Origin: Sphingomonas prati
GTDB lineage: Bacteria > Pseudomonadota > Alphaproteobacteria > Sphingomonadales > Sphingomonadaceae
Assembly: GCF_014643515.1 (NCBI RefSeq)
Contig: NZ_BMJP01000002.1
Coordinates: 495,894 to 559,893 of the forward strand
Reading direction: 5' to 3'
DNA: 64,000 nt
In this document: positions 57,472 through 64,000 of the stretch, piece by piece
How positions within the stretch are numbered: position 1 is the stretch's first letter
Layout of the letters: each line of letters starts with the position of its first letter
Position numbers and translations under genes: made by a program
Notes under the pieces: model-generated
Database searches by the model: none
Seen by the model: the letters and a program-made list of their open reading frames with translations, nothing else
Told to the model about the DNA's origin: nothing

Positions 57472-57772
57472 GTCGCTGTCCTTGTCGTACGTGGGATGTT
57501 TCTCACCACTTCGTCATGCCGGGCCCATCCCGTGGAGTGTGCCGGCACCGTCCGGAGCAGTGATGCGATCCGGTGACCGCAGACGCTTCGGCCCTTTGCC
57601 TGTCCGCGCCCCGGACAGAGGCGACGGTGCAGATAGGGGTGGTGGCGACCATGTCCGGGCGTCATCCGCCGCTGGAACCTGATCCCCGTACAACCTCTAG
57701 GCAGGTCCGAGGCCGATTCCAAGCGGAATTACGGGGGTGCGGGTGGAATTCCAGTTCGGTGGGGGCGTTACC

Positions 57773-58795
57773 TTACGGCTTTGCGGGCGTGGCGACGATG
57801 CAGCGGTCGCGGCCGGCGAGGTCGTGGCGGGTGGTGGTGGCGAGGCCGTGGGCCTGGAACAGTGCGGTGACGGCGGGGGCTTGCGTTGCGCCGATCTCGA
57901 CCGCGGCCATGCCGCCGGGGGCAATCTGGCGGGCGAGGAGTGGGGCGAGCGCGCGGTAGTCGTCTAGGCCGTCCGCGCCGGCGAACAGCGCAGCGTGCGG
58001 TTCGTGGTCGATGACGTCGGGCTCGAGCGGTTCGGCGGTGCCGATGTAGGGCGGGTTGCAGAGGACGAGGTCGTAGGCGTCGCCGGTACCGTGCCAGCCG
58101 CCGGGCATGATGCGGGCGCGGTGGCCGAGGCCGAGGCGGTCGGCGTTGGCCTGCGCTTGGGCGAGGGCGGCGGGGCTGGCGTCGATGCCGGTGCCGGTGG
58201 CGGTTGGCCATTCGGTCAGCGCGGCGAGCAGGAGTGCGCCGGAGCCGGTCCCGAGATCGAGGATCGTTCGCGGGCCCAGCGTGCCGAAATGGTCGAGCGC
58301 GGCCTCGATCAGGGTTTCGCTGTCGGGGCGCGGGATCAGGACGCCGGGGGCGACGGTGAGGTCGATGCTCCAGAAGCCGCGCGTGCCGGTGATGTAGGCG
58401 ATCGGCTCGTTGGTGAGGCGGCGGGCGAGGAGGGGGGGGAAGGTGTCCGGCGTGGGGGCGTCGAGGTGGGTGAGGAGGAGCTGGTCGCGGGTGGTGTTCA
58501 GGGCGTGGGCCATGAGGAGTTCGGCGTCGAGGCGGGGGGTGGTGCTTTGGGTGAGGAGTTGGGTTGCCTGCGCGAGCGCTGACCGGACTCCCTCCCCCCC
58601 ATGGGGGGTGGGGTGGGGTGGGGGGTTGTTCTTGGTGGGACGGTCGCCGCCAGCCGCAGCCCCCCACCCAACCCTCCCCCCAGAGGGGGGAGGGCTTTGT
58701 TTCGCGTTTGCTGAACGACCATCGCTTGTGGCCACCCCTCTCCCAACCCTCTCCCCAGGGGGGAGAGGGCTAGAAGGTGTGTTGTCCTCAGCCAT
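57773..58795 (-). CDS. prmC: Release-factor glutamine methyltransferase with repeat-encoded N-terminal insert
   Basis: 340 residues, about 60 longer than usual. Methylates the GGQ glutamine of release factors. [14 protein letters not shown] is the SAM site and NPPY (247-250) the catalytic motif in [11 protein letters not shown]. The start (ATG at 58795) overlaps the end of prfA by 8 bases, as expected for the operon. Residues about 7-69 (e.g. [19 protein letters not shown] and [12 protein letters not shown]) are translated family B repeats; normal PrmC sequence begins near residue 70 ([12 protein letters not shown]). The insert keeps the frame. Confidence 0.93.
   Translation of the reverse strand: MAEDNTPSSPLPPGERVGRGVATSDGRSANAKQSPPPSGGRVGWGAAAGGDRPTKNNPPPHPTPHGGEGVRSALAQATQLLTQSTTPRLDAELLMAHALNTTRDQLLLTHLDAPTPDTFPPLLARRLTNEPIAYITGTRGFWSIDLTVAPGVLIPRPDSETLIEAALDHFGTLGPRTILDLGTGSGALLLAALTEWPTATGTGIDASPAALAQAQANADRLGLGHRARIMPGGWHGTGDAYDLVLCNPPYIGTAEPLEPDVIDHEPHAALFAGADGLDDYRALAPLLARQIAPGGMAAVEIGATQAPAVTALFQAHGLATTTRHDLAGRDRCIVATPAKP
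58588..58771. repeat. Family B variant repeats inside the prmC 5' coding region
   Basis: Three palindromic blocks: CTCCCTCCCCCCCATGGGGG with GTGGGGTGGGG; CCCCCACCCAACCCTCCCCC with CAGAGGGGGGAGGG; and CTCTCCCAACCCTCTCCCCA with GGGGGGAGAGGG. All lie between the prmC start codon and its conserved domain. Confidence 0.8.
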
Positions 58796-59861
58796 CGAGC
58801 GCTGCGAGCCTGGCGGCTTCGTCCTCGGCGATCAGGGCGCCGATGAGTTCGTCCATATGGCCTTCGAGGATTTCGGGGAGGCGGTGGAGGGTGAGGTTGA
58901 TGCGGTGGTCGGTGACGCGGCCCTGCGGGAAATTATAGGTGCGGATCCGTTCGGAGCGGTCGCCGCTGCCGACCATCGAGCGGCGGGCGCCGGCGCGGGC
59001 GCTGTCGACCTTTTCGCGTTCGAGGTCGTAGAGGCGGGAGCGCAGGACGCGGAGCGCCTTGGCCTTGTTCTTATGCTGCGACTTCTCGTCCTGCTGGATC
59101 ACGACCAGCCCACTCGGCAGGTGGGTGATGCGGACCGCGCTGTCGGTGGTGTTGACCGATTGCCCGCCGGGGCCGGATGAGCGGTAGACGTCGATCCGCA
59201 GGTCCTTCTCGTCGATCTGGACGTCGACCTCCTCCGCCTCGGGCAGCACCGCGACGGTTGCGGCCGACGTGTGGATGCGCCCGCCCGATTCGGTGACGGG
59301 GACGCGCTGGACGCGGTGGACGCCCGATTCGAACTTCAGCCGGGCGAACACGCCGGCGCCGGTGACGGAGGCTACGACCTCCTTGTAGCCGCCCATGTCG
59401 GCGGCGGAGGCGGACATCAGCTCGACGCGCCAGCCGCGGTCCTCGGCATGACGCTGGTACATGCGGAACAGGTCGCCCGCGAACAGCGCCGCCTCGTCCC
59501 CGCCGGTGCCGGCGCGGATCTCAAGGATGGCGGAGCGTTCGTCGGCGGCATCGCGCGGCAACAGGCTGAGCGCGAGCGCGCGTTCGGCGGGGGGGAGGGC
59601 GGCCTGGACCTCCGTCAACTCCTCGGCCGCCATCTGGCGCATGTCCTCGTCCGCGTCGCGCGTCATCTCGGTCAGGCTGTCGACCGCGGCGCGCAGTTCG
59701 CGGACCTTCGTCGCGGCCTGCGCCACCGGTTCGATCTCGGCATAGTCTTTCGACAGCTGGACGAACTGTTCGGCGGGCAGGTCCGCCTTGGTCATCATCG
59801 CGGACAGCTCGTCGCGCCGCGCCTCGATCTGGCGGATGCGGTCGGGGGTGATGGTGGTCAT
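58788..59861 (-). CDS. prfA: Peptide chain release factor 1
   Basis: 357 residues. Ends translation at UAA and UAG. The stop-codon-recognition PxT motif is P188-V-T190 ([15 protein letters not shown]) and the peptidyl-hydrolysis GGQ is at 232-234 ([20 protein letters not shown]). N-terminal helical domain is complete. Its methylase PrmC is encoded by the overlapping next gene. Confidence 0.97.
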   Translation of the reverse strand: MTTITPDRIRQIEARRDELSAMMTKADLPAEQFVQLSKDYAEIEPVAQAATKVRELRAAVDSLTEMTRDADEDMRQMAAEELTEVQAALPPAERALALSLLPRDAADERSAILEIRAGTGGDEAALFAGDLFRMYQRHAEDRGWRVELMSASAADMGGYKEVVASVTGAGVFARLKFESGVHRVQRVPVTESGGRIHTSAATVAVLPEAEEVDVQIDEKDLRIDVYRSSGPGGQSVNTTDSAVRITHLPSGLVVIQQDEKSQHKNKAKALRVLRSRLYDLEREKVDSARAGARRSMVGSGDRSERIRTYNFPQGRVTDHRINLTLHRLPEILEGHMDELIGALIAEDEAARLAALDG

Positions 59862-59918
59862 GCGGTGGGGGGTTCCGGTGGTCTGTCTGGCGGCTTGGAC
59901 GTGTAGGGGGACGATGTT

Positions 59919-59984
59919 GTTCCCCGGCGGAGGCCGGGCCTGGGTGAAGCGGTGGCGTCTAGGCCCCGGCCTGCGCCGGGGAAC
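59919..59984. repeat. Family A repeat, 66-bp palindrome
   Basis: GTTCCCCGGCG (59919-59929) and CGCCGGGGAAC (59974-59984) with GGCCGGGCC and TAGGCCCCGGCC inside. Between prfA and the 3' end of hisS. Confidence 0.8.
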
Positions 59985-60023
59985 GGTCGGGGGTACGGAC
60001 CTGCCTCGCGTGGGTGGCCGGCA

Positions 60024-61277
60024 TCAGGCGTAAGTGCCGGGCAGGGCGGCGCGGATCGTTGGGAGCATCGCGTCGGCCTTGGCGCGGTCCTTTGCCATAT
60101 GGACGAGGTTGAGCGGCTCGGCCGCATCGGTGCCGCGCAGGTAGAGGGCGTATTCCGCGCCGGCCTTCGTCGCGATTTCCATCCGGCGCTTCGGCTTGCC
60201 GGCGAAGGCGAGCGTGGCGGCGATCCCGGCACGACGGAGTGCGGCGACGACGGTCTGCGCCTCCGCGTCGGTCGCGCCGTCCGGGATGATCGCGACTGAA
60301 CCCGTTTCGGTAGCAGGCGCATCGATCAACATGCCGAGCCGCTCGATCCCGGCGGCCCAGCCGACCGCGGGGGTGTGCGGGCCCCCGAGCGTCTCGATCA
60401 GGCCGTCGTAGCGGCCGCCGGCCAGGACGGTGCCTTGCGCGCCGAGCCGGTCCGTCACGAACTCGAACGCGGTGTGGCGGTAATAATCGAGCCCGCGGAC
60501 AAGGCGGGCGTTGCGGGTCCAGGCGACACCGGATGCTTCCAGCCCGCGGGTGACGGCCTCGAAGAACGCGCCCGCCTCCGCCGACATAGAGTCGTCGATG
60601 CCGGGGGCGGCGTCGGCGATCGGGCGGTCGCGCGGGTCCTTGCTATCGAGGATGCGCATCGGGTTCTTGGCGAGGCGGACGAGGCTGTCCTCCGACAGCT
60701 CGCCGCGGTGTGCCTCGAAATGCGCGACCAGTGCGGCGCGCCAGGCGTCGCGCGTGGCGGCATCGCCCAGCGTGTTGAGCTGCAGCGTGACGTCATCGGC
60801 GATCTCGAGTTCGCGGAGCAGCTGGTCCGCGAAACTGAGCAGTTCGACGTCTGCGGCGGGCTCGGCCGCGCCGATGATCTCGGCATCGACCTGGTGAAAC
60901 TGGCGGAAGCGGCCCTTTTGCGGGCGTTCGTAGCGGAACACCGGGCCGTGGACCGCGGCCTTCAACGGCGCGTGCTGCTGCCAGCCCTCGGTCAGGTAGG
61001 CGCGCGCCAGGCCGGCGGTGAATTCGGGGCGGAGCGTCAGCGATTCGCCGCCGCGGTCGTCGAACGAGTACATCTCCTTCGACACGACGTCGGTCGTCTC
61101 ACCCAGCGAGCGCGCGAAGACGGCGGTCGATTCGAAGACGGGGATCTCGACGCGGCGGAACCCGTAGAGCCGGCGAACGCGGTCGAACATGTCGACGACG
61201 TGGTGGAAACGGTCCGCAGTCTCGCCCAGCATGTCCTGGGTGCCGCGGATCGGGCGGGGTGTGGCAATCTTGGTCAT
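60024..61277 (-). CDS. hisS: Histidine-tRNA ligase
   Basis: 417 residues. Class II synthetase. Motif 1 region [19 protein letters not shown]; motif 2 [20 protein letters not shown]; the His-specific [14 protein letters not shown]; motif 3 in [13 protein letters not shown] with [14 protein letters not shown]-terminal anticodon-binding domain follows. Start at 61277 ([16 protein letters not shown]); an ATG 11 codons upstream is less likely. Upstream of prfA in the same direction. Confidence 0.96.
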   Translation of the reverse strand: MTKIATPRPIRGTQDMLGETADRFHHVVDMFDRVRRLYGFRRVEIPVFESTAVFARSLGETTDVVSKEMYSFDDRGGESLTLRPEFTAGLARAYLTEGWQQHAPLKAAVHGPVFRYERPQKGRFRQFHQVDAEIIGAAEPAADVELLSFADQLLRELEIADDVTLQLNTLGDAATRDAWRAALVAHFEAHRGELSEDSLVRLAKNPMRILDSKDPRDRPIADAAPGIDDSMSAEAGAFFEAVTRGLEASGVAWTRNARLVRGLDYYRHTAFEFVTDRLGAQGTVLAGGRYDGLIETLGGPHTPAVGWAAGIERLGMLIDAPATETGSVAIIPDGATDAEAQTVVAALRRAGIAATLAFAGKPKRRMEIATKAGAEYALYLRGTDAAEPLNLVHMAKDRAKADAMLPTIRAALPGTYA

Positions 61278-61455
61278 GTCGGCCCGCGTCCTAGAACGGA
61301 TCGCAGGCACGGGGAACCATTTGTGCGCCGCGGGCCGGAGTCGTGCGACCGGCTGGTTCGTTTCCTACAATCCGTTCCAGATACCAGATGACTGGTGCAG
61401 AAAGCAGTTAAATGGTGCTTGAGCGTAGACGGGCGCCGCGATACTCCCCCCACCC

Positions 61456-62043
61456 ATGAACATCGAATATATCCCGATCGGCGACGATCCGCCGCACAGC
61501 CTCAACGTCATCATCGAGGTGCCCGTTGGGGGCGAGCCGGTGAAGTACGAGTTCGACAAGAAGTCGGGCGCGCTGTTCGTCGATCGCATCCTGCACACGC
61601 CGATGCGCTATCCGGCGAACTACGGCTTTGTGCCGCACACGCTGTCGCCCGACGGCGATCCGCTCGACGCGCTGGTGGTGGCCCGTTCGCCGTTCATCCC
61701 GGGCTCGGTGGTGCGCGTGCGGCCGATCGCGGTGCTGAAGCTGGAAGACGAGGCCGGCGGCGACGAGAAGCTGCTGACCGTGCCGGTGGACGCGACGTTC
61801 CCCTACTACAGCAAGATCACCGAAAGCTCGGACATGCCCGAGATCGTGATGCAGCAGATCGAGCACTTCTTCACGCACTACAAGGATTTGGAGAAGAAGA
61901 AGTGGGTCCGCGTCGGCCAGTGGGGCGACACGGCGGAGGCCAAGCGGATCATCGTCGAGGCGATCGAAGCGGCCAAGGAAGCCAAGGCGAAGGGTGAGAA
62001 TCCCGGGTCGCAGCTCCAGGGCGATCGGCCGATCAAGGAATAG
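61456..62043 (+). CDS. ppa: Inorganic pyrophosphatase (family I)
   Basis: 195 residues. Hydrolyses pyrophosphate to drive biosynthesis. Metal-binding signature DGDPLDALVV (DxDPxD), with KYEFDKKSGALFVDRIL and MRYPANYGFVPHTLSPDGDP. Full length. Divergent from hisS. Confidence 0.97.
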   Translation: MNIEYIPIGDDPPHSLNVIIEVPVGGEPVKYEFDKKSGALFVDRILHTPMRYPANYGFVPHTLSPDGDPLDALVVARSPFIPGSVVRVRPIAVLKLEDEAGGDEKLLTVPVDATFPYYSKITESSDMPEIVMQQIEHFFTHYKDLEKKKWVRVGQWGDTAEAKRIIVEAIEAAKEAKAKGENPGSQLQGDRPIKE

Positions 62044-62059
62044 TATTCCGACACCAGAC

Positions 62060-62103
62060 CCCATCCTGCCCCGATCGCCGTCGGCGGCGTAGGGCAGGAT
62101 GGG
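62060..62103. terminator. Stem-loop between convergent ppa and SMR genes
   Basis: CCCATCCTGCCC (62060-62071) pairs perfectly with GGGCAGGATGGG (62092-62103); the 20-base loop contains a second CGCCG-based hairpin. No T run. Confidence 0.6.
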
Positions 62104-62109
62104 TGCGGG

Positions 62110-62433
62110 TCAGCTGCCGGACGTCAGCTTCAGCCCGCCGATGCACAGCACGACGCCCAGCACGAGCGCGATCCGCACGGGCGTGACCGGTTCCCCGAAC
62201 CACACCATGCCGACGATCACGGTGCCGAGCGCGCCGATCCCGCCCCAGACGGCGTAGGCGGTGCCCATCGGAATGGTGCGCGCGGCGACCTCCAGCAACG
62301 TCATCGACAGCGCGACCGACACGAGGAAGCCGAGCGTCCAGGGCAGGTTGCGGAACCCGTCGACGAACCGCAGGCAGGTGGTGAAGCCCACCTCCCCCAG
62401 TCCGCCGAGCAGCAGCAGCCCCCAGGCGATCAT
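62110..62433 (-). CDS. SMR-family exporter (SugE/Gdx-like)
   Basis: 107 residues, four membrane helices. The central glutamate is E14 in LLLGGLGEVGFTTCL. TAYAVWGGIGALGTVIVGMV with FGEPVTPVRIALVLGVVLC matches the family. The short motif around E14 is closer to SugE/Gdx guanidinium exporters than to EmrE. No guanidine riboswitch is evident upstream because its ATG overlaps the thioesterase TGA (ATGA). Confidence 0.87.
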   Translation of the reverse strand: MIAWGLLLLGGLGEVGFTTCLRFVDGFRNLPWTLGFLVSVALSMTLLEVAARTIPMGTAYAVWGGIGALGTVIVGMVWFGEPVTPVRIALVLGVVLCIGGLKLTSGS

Positions 62434-62834
62434 TCCGGCGGCAACGGGCGCGGGCGGTGATTCTCATCGAGTGCGACGAAGGTGAAGACACCTTCGGTGA
62501 CCTTCACCTCACGCCGGCCGCGGTCCCGGCTGGCGACGACCTCGATCCGGATCGACATCGACGTGCGGCCGCGGCGTTCGACCTTGGCATAGACCGAGAT
62601 GACATCGAGCAGCAGGATCGGCTGGAGGAACGCCATCGCATCGATCGCGACGGTGGCGACCGCGCCGTCGGCGGTGCGGCCCGCGACGATGCCGGCGGCG
62701 ATGTCCATCTGGCTGAGCACCCAGCCGCCGAAGATGTGACCGTTGGCGTTGATGTCGCCCGGGCGGGGGACGACGCGCAGGACGGGTTCGTCAGTGCGGG
62801 TTTCGACGGGTGCGGTGATCGGTGTGTCGGTCAT
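62430..62834 (-). CDS. yciA: Acyl-CoA thioesterase, YciA-like
   Basis: 134 residues. Hot-dog-fold hydrolase. GDINANGHIFGGWVLSQMDI is the YciA active-site signature with the catalytic Asp, followed by MAFLQPILLLDVISVYAKVE and RREVKVTEGVFTFVALDE. Hydrolyses acyl-CoAs. Part of a three-gene run joined by ATGA overlaps on both sides. Confidence 0.9.
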   Translation of the reverse strand: MTDTPITAPVETRTDEPVLRVVPRPGDINANGHIFGGWVLSQMDIAAGIVAGRTADGAVATVAIDAMAFLQPILLLDVISVYAKVERRGRTSMSIRIEVVASRDRGRREVKVTEGVFTFVALDENHRPRPLPPE

Positions 62835-63118
62835 GTTTCGTCCTCGTGGATGGCGGCATCGGCATCGTGGCCGCTGCCGGAACTCAGGAAGGCCAGCCCC
62901 ATCAGCGCCGCACCGAGCAACACGACGCCGCCGACCCCGGCGATGGTCGAGACGACCAGCGCAATCGTGAACGGCGCGCCGGCGCTGTGCAGGTAGAACA
63001 GCGCAGCTGCGATCGCGACGGCGGCGGCCAGCAGCATCCAGCGCATCAGCCGGCGATACCGCCCCCAGGCGAAGGCGGCATAGTCCGGATCGGCGAGCCG
63101 GTTGCGTGGATCGTCCAT
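62831..63118 (-). CDS. Hypothetical two-helix membrane protein
   Basis: 95 residues. MDDPRNRLADPDYAAFAWGR, then two membrane helices: RWMLLAAAVAIAAALFYLHS and FTIALVVSTIAGVGGVVLLG. The polar tail ends DADAAIHEDET. No known function. ATG at 63118 has GGGA eight bases upstream; ATG at 63124 is possible. First gene of the run with yciA and the SMR exporter. Confidence 0.7.
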   Translation of the reverse strand: MDDPRNRLADPDYAAFAWGRYRRLMRWMLLAAAVAIAAALFYLHSAGAPFTIALVVSTIAGVGGVVLLGAALMGLAFLSSGSGHDADAAIHEDET

Positions 63119-63234
63119 GGGCATAGTCCCGCTGGTGGCACGGATGCGTGCAGCCTGTGGCCTTATCCCGTGTCCGGGCGCATCATCAACCCGTGGACGC
63201 GGACAATGCCGCGCCGGACAGGGAGGATGCGGAG

Positions 63235-63663
63235 ATGACGATCGCGCGGATGATGCGGGGACGGGATGGCGACGTGGTTGCGGTACAGGTCGATACGACC
63301 GTGCGCGCGGTGGTGGCCCTCCTGGCGGAACGCCGGATCGGGGCGGTGCCGGTGATGGACGGCGACCGGGTGGTCGGCATCCTGTCGGAACGCGACCTTG
63401 TCCATTGCCTGGCGGCGGAGGGCGCGGCGGTGATCGACCGGACTGCCGAGTCGGTTATGACCGCGCCGCCGATCACCGTAACGGGCGACATGCCGGTGCT
63501 GGCCGCGCTGTCGCTGATGACCCGCCGGCGGATCCGGCACCTGCCGGTGATGGAGGGCGAGCGCATGGTGGGCTTCGTCTCGATCGGCGACCTGGTGAAA
63601 CACCGCATCGACGGCATCGAGGCGGAAGCCGCCGCGCTGCGGGATTACATCAGCGCGGGGTAG
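63235..63663 (+). CDS. CBS-domain-pair protein
   Basis: 142 residues. Two CBS domains: VVAVQVDTTVRAVVALLAER with PVMDGDRVVGILSERDLVHC, and SVMTAPPITVTGDMPVLAAL with IRHLPVMEGERMVGFVSIGD. No other domain. Such stand-alone pairs bind adenosyl nucleotides and modulate other enzymes or act as stress sensors. ATG at 63235 behind GGAGG. Confidence 0.9.
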   Translation: MTIARMMRGRDGDVVAVQVDTTVRAVVALLAERRIGAVPVMDGDRVVGILSERDLVHCLAAEGAAVIDRTAESVMTAPPITVTGDMPVLAALSLMTRRRIRHLPVMEGERMVGFVSIGDLVKHRIDGIEAEAAALRDYISAG

Positions 63664-63679
63664 GGGAGCCACCCTGTGA

Positions 63680-63747
63680 GTTCCGCGGCGCAGGCCGGGG
63701 CCTAGGTCAGACACCTGTGTCCAGGCCCCCGGCTTTCGCCGGGGAAC
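63680..63747. repeat. Family A repeat, 68-bp palindrome
   Basis: GTTCCGCGGCG (63680-63690) and CGCCGGGGAAC (63737-63747), with AGGCCGGGGCCTAG and CCAGGCCCCCGGC inside. The 337 bases from 63664 to the window end contain this repeat, then about 130 bases without recognisable features, then the promoter below. Confidence 0.75.
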
Positions 63748-63879
63748 GGAGCTGTGGAGGCGGGTACGCGACTCACACCTACGCCTGATTCGCCAATTCC
63801 AAACCCCCAACCCAGCCCGTCAACCACCTCCACAGCCCCCGCAAACCGGCATTCTGAGCCGGTTCCACTCCCTTCTGCC

Positions 63880-63934
63880 ACAAAACTGCAATTTGATATT
63901 GACCCCCGTCGTTGGTCCGCCTAGAAGCTTTCTT
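63880..63934 (+). promoter_or_regulatory. Strong sigma-70-type promoter candidate pointing out of the window
   Basis: TTGACC (63899-63904), exactly 17 bases, TAGAAG (63922-63927). An A/T-rich stretch (AAACTGCAATTTGATATTG) immediately upstream could be an UP element. No open reading frame follows before 64000; instead a hairpin (GCGCTTCA, TGAGGCGC) appears. This layout is typical of a stable-RNA leader, possibly an rRNA operon, but the gene itself lies beyond the edge. Confidence 0.5.
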
Positions 63935-64000
63935 GTCAGTGGCGCTTCACCGGAAACGGGATGAGGCGCTGAGGCAATCCTGGATCGCTTATGTGATCAC

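Noticed and set aside
56005..57576. Long plus-strand reading frame opposite the DUF4167 gene, hydrophobic-looking
   Set aside because: The Val/Leu/Ala runs arise from the complement of Gln/Asp/Arg-rich codons; the minus strand has the conserved DUF4167 domain.
62110..62834. Guanidine riboswitch for the SMR exporter
   Set aside because: The exporter start overlaps the preceding thioesterase gene and I see no riboswitch-like leader before the first gene of the run.

Overview
The window looks like a stretch of chromosome from an alphaproteobacterium of the Sphingomonadales, most likely Sphingomonas or a close relative. Grounds: very high GC; three large TonB-dependent receptors; small alphaproteobacterial families (GapR/DUF2312, DUF1244, DUF2093, DUF4167); adjacent prfA, prmC and DUF4167 genes; and ruv genes lying near tol-pal. 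This is inferred from gene content and codon use; no rRNA is present to confirm it. Nearly all DNA is coding. I found no tRNA, rRNA, insertion sequence, prophage, CRISPR array or replication origin.

Layout. 1-6.2 kb: gluQ (cut by the window edge), a lone methyltransferase, an HNH nuclease, an OmpA-like lipoprotein, a CorC/HlyC-type CBS membrane protein and two small envelope or DNA-related genes. 6.3-12.2 kb: purD and xseA, divergent with overlapping start codons, then a tightly coupled run DUF2093, two tandem 2OG-Fe(II) oxygenases and an M23 peptidase joined by GTGA overlaps. 12.4-23 kb: a TonB receptor, a TPR/2OG-oxygenase protein, clpB and a second TonB receptor. 23-33 kb: DUF1003, an M16 peptidase, purEK, gpmA, an M14 peptidase, a lipoprotein, rpmJ and pyruvate kinase. 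33-42.4 kb: DUF1244, gapR, yebC, a repeat-flanked DUF559 endonuclease-like gene, ruvC-ruvA, a third TonB receptor with small genes and a Crp-type regulator, then ruvB. 42.5-49.2 kb: a Gly/Ser/Met-rich exported protein, a probably broken methyltransferase gene, then ybgC-tolQ-tolR-tolA-tolB-pal. 49.3-55.7 kb: an exoribonuclease, an S1/P1 nuclease, a cation/proton antiporter, isoaspartyl peptidase, ispG, a monooxygenase-fold protein and an acetyltransferase. 56-63.7 kb: DUF4167, prmC, prfA, hisS, ppa, an SMR exporter, an acyl-CoA thioesterase and a CBS protein. The right edge carries a strong promoter-like signal pointing out of the window.

The most unusual feature is two families of GC-rich palindromic repeats scattered between genes. 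Family A is built on a CCCCGGC/GCCGGGG core. Family B is a composite palindrome of roughly 120 bp with [24 protein letters not shown] arms and a conserved interior. Family B copies flank the DUF559 gene on both sides and run into its 3' coding end, exactly where yebC and ruvC are usually neighbours. Variant copies also sit in frame inside the 5' end of prmC, giving it an N-terminal extension of about 63 residues. A link between the DUF559 nuclease fold and repeat spread is the most interesting hypothesis from this window, and it is only an inference. The rest is mainly housekeeping and envelope biology typical of the group.
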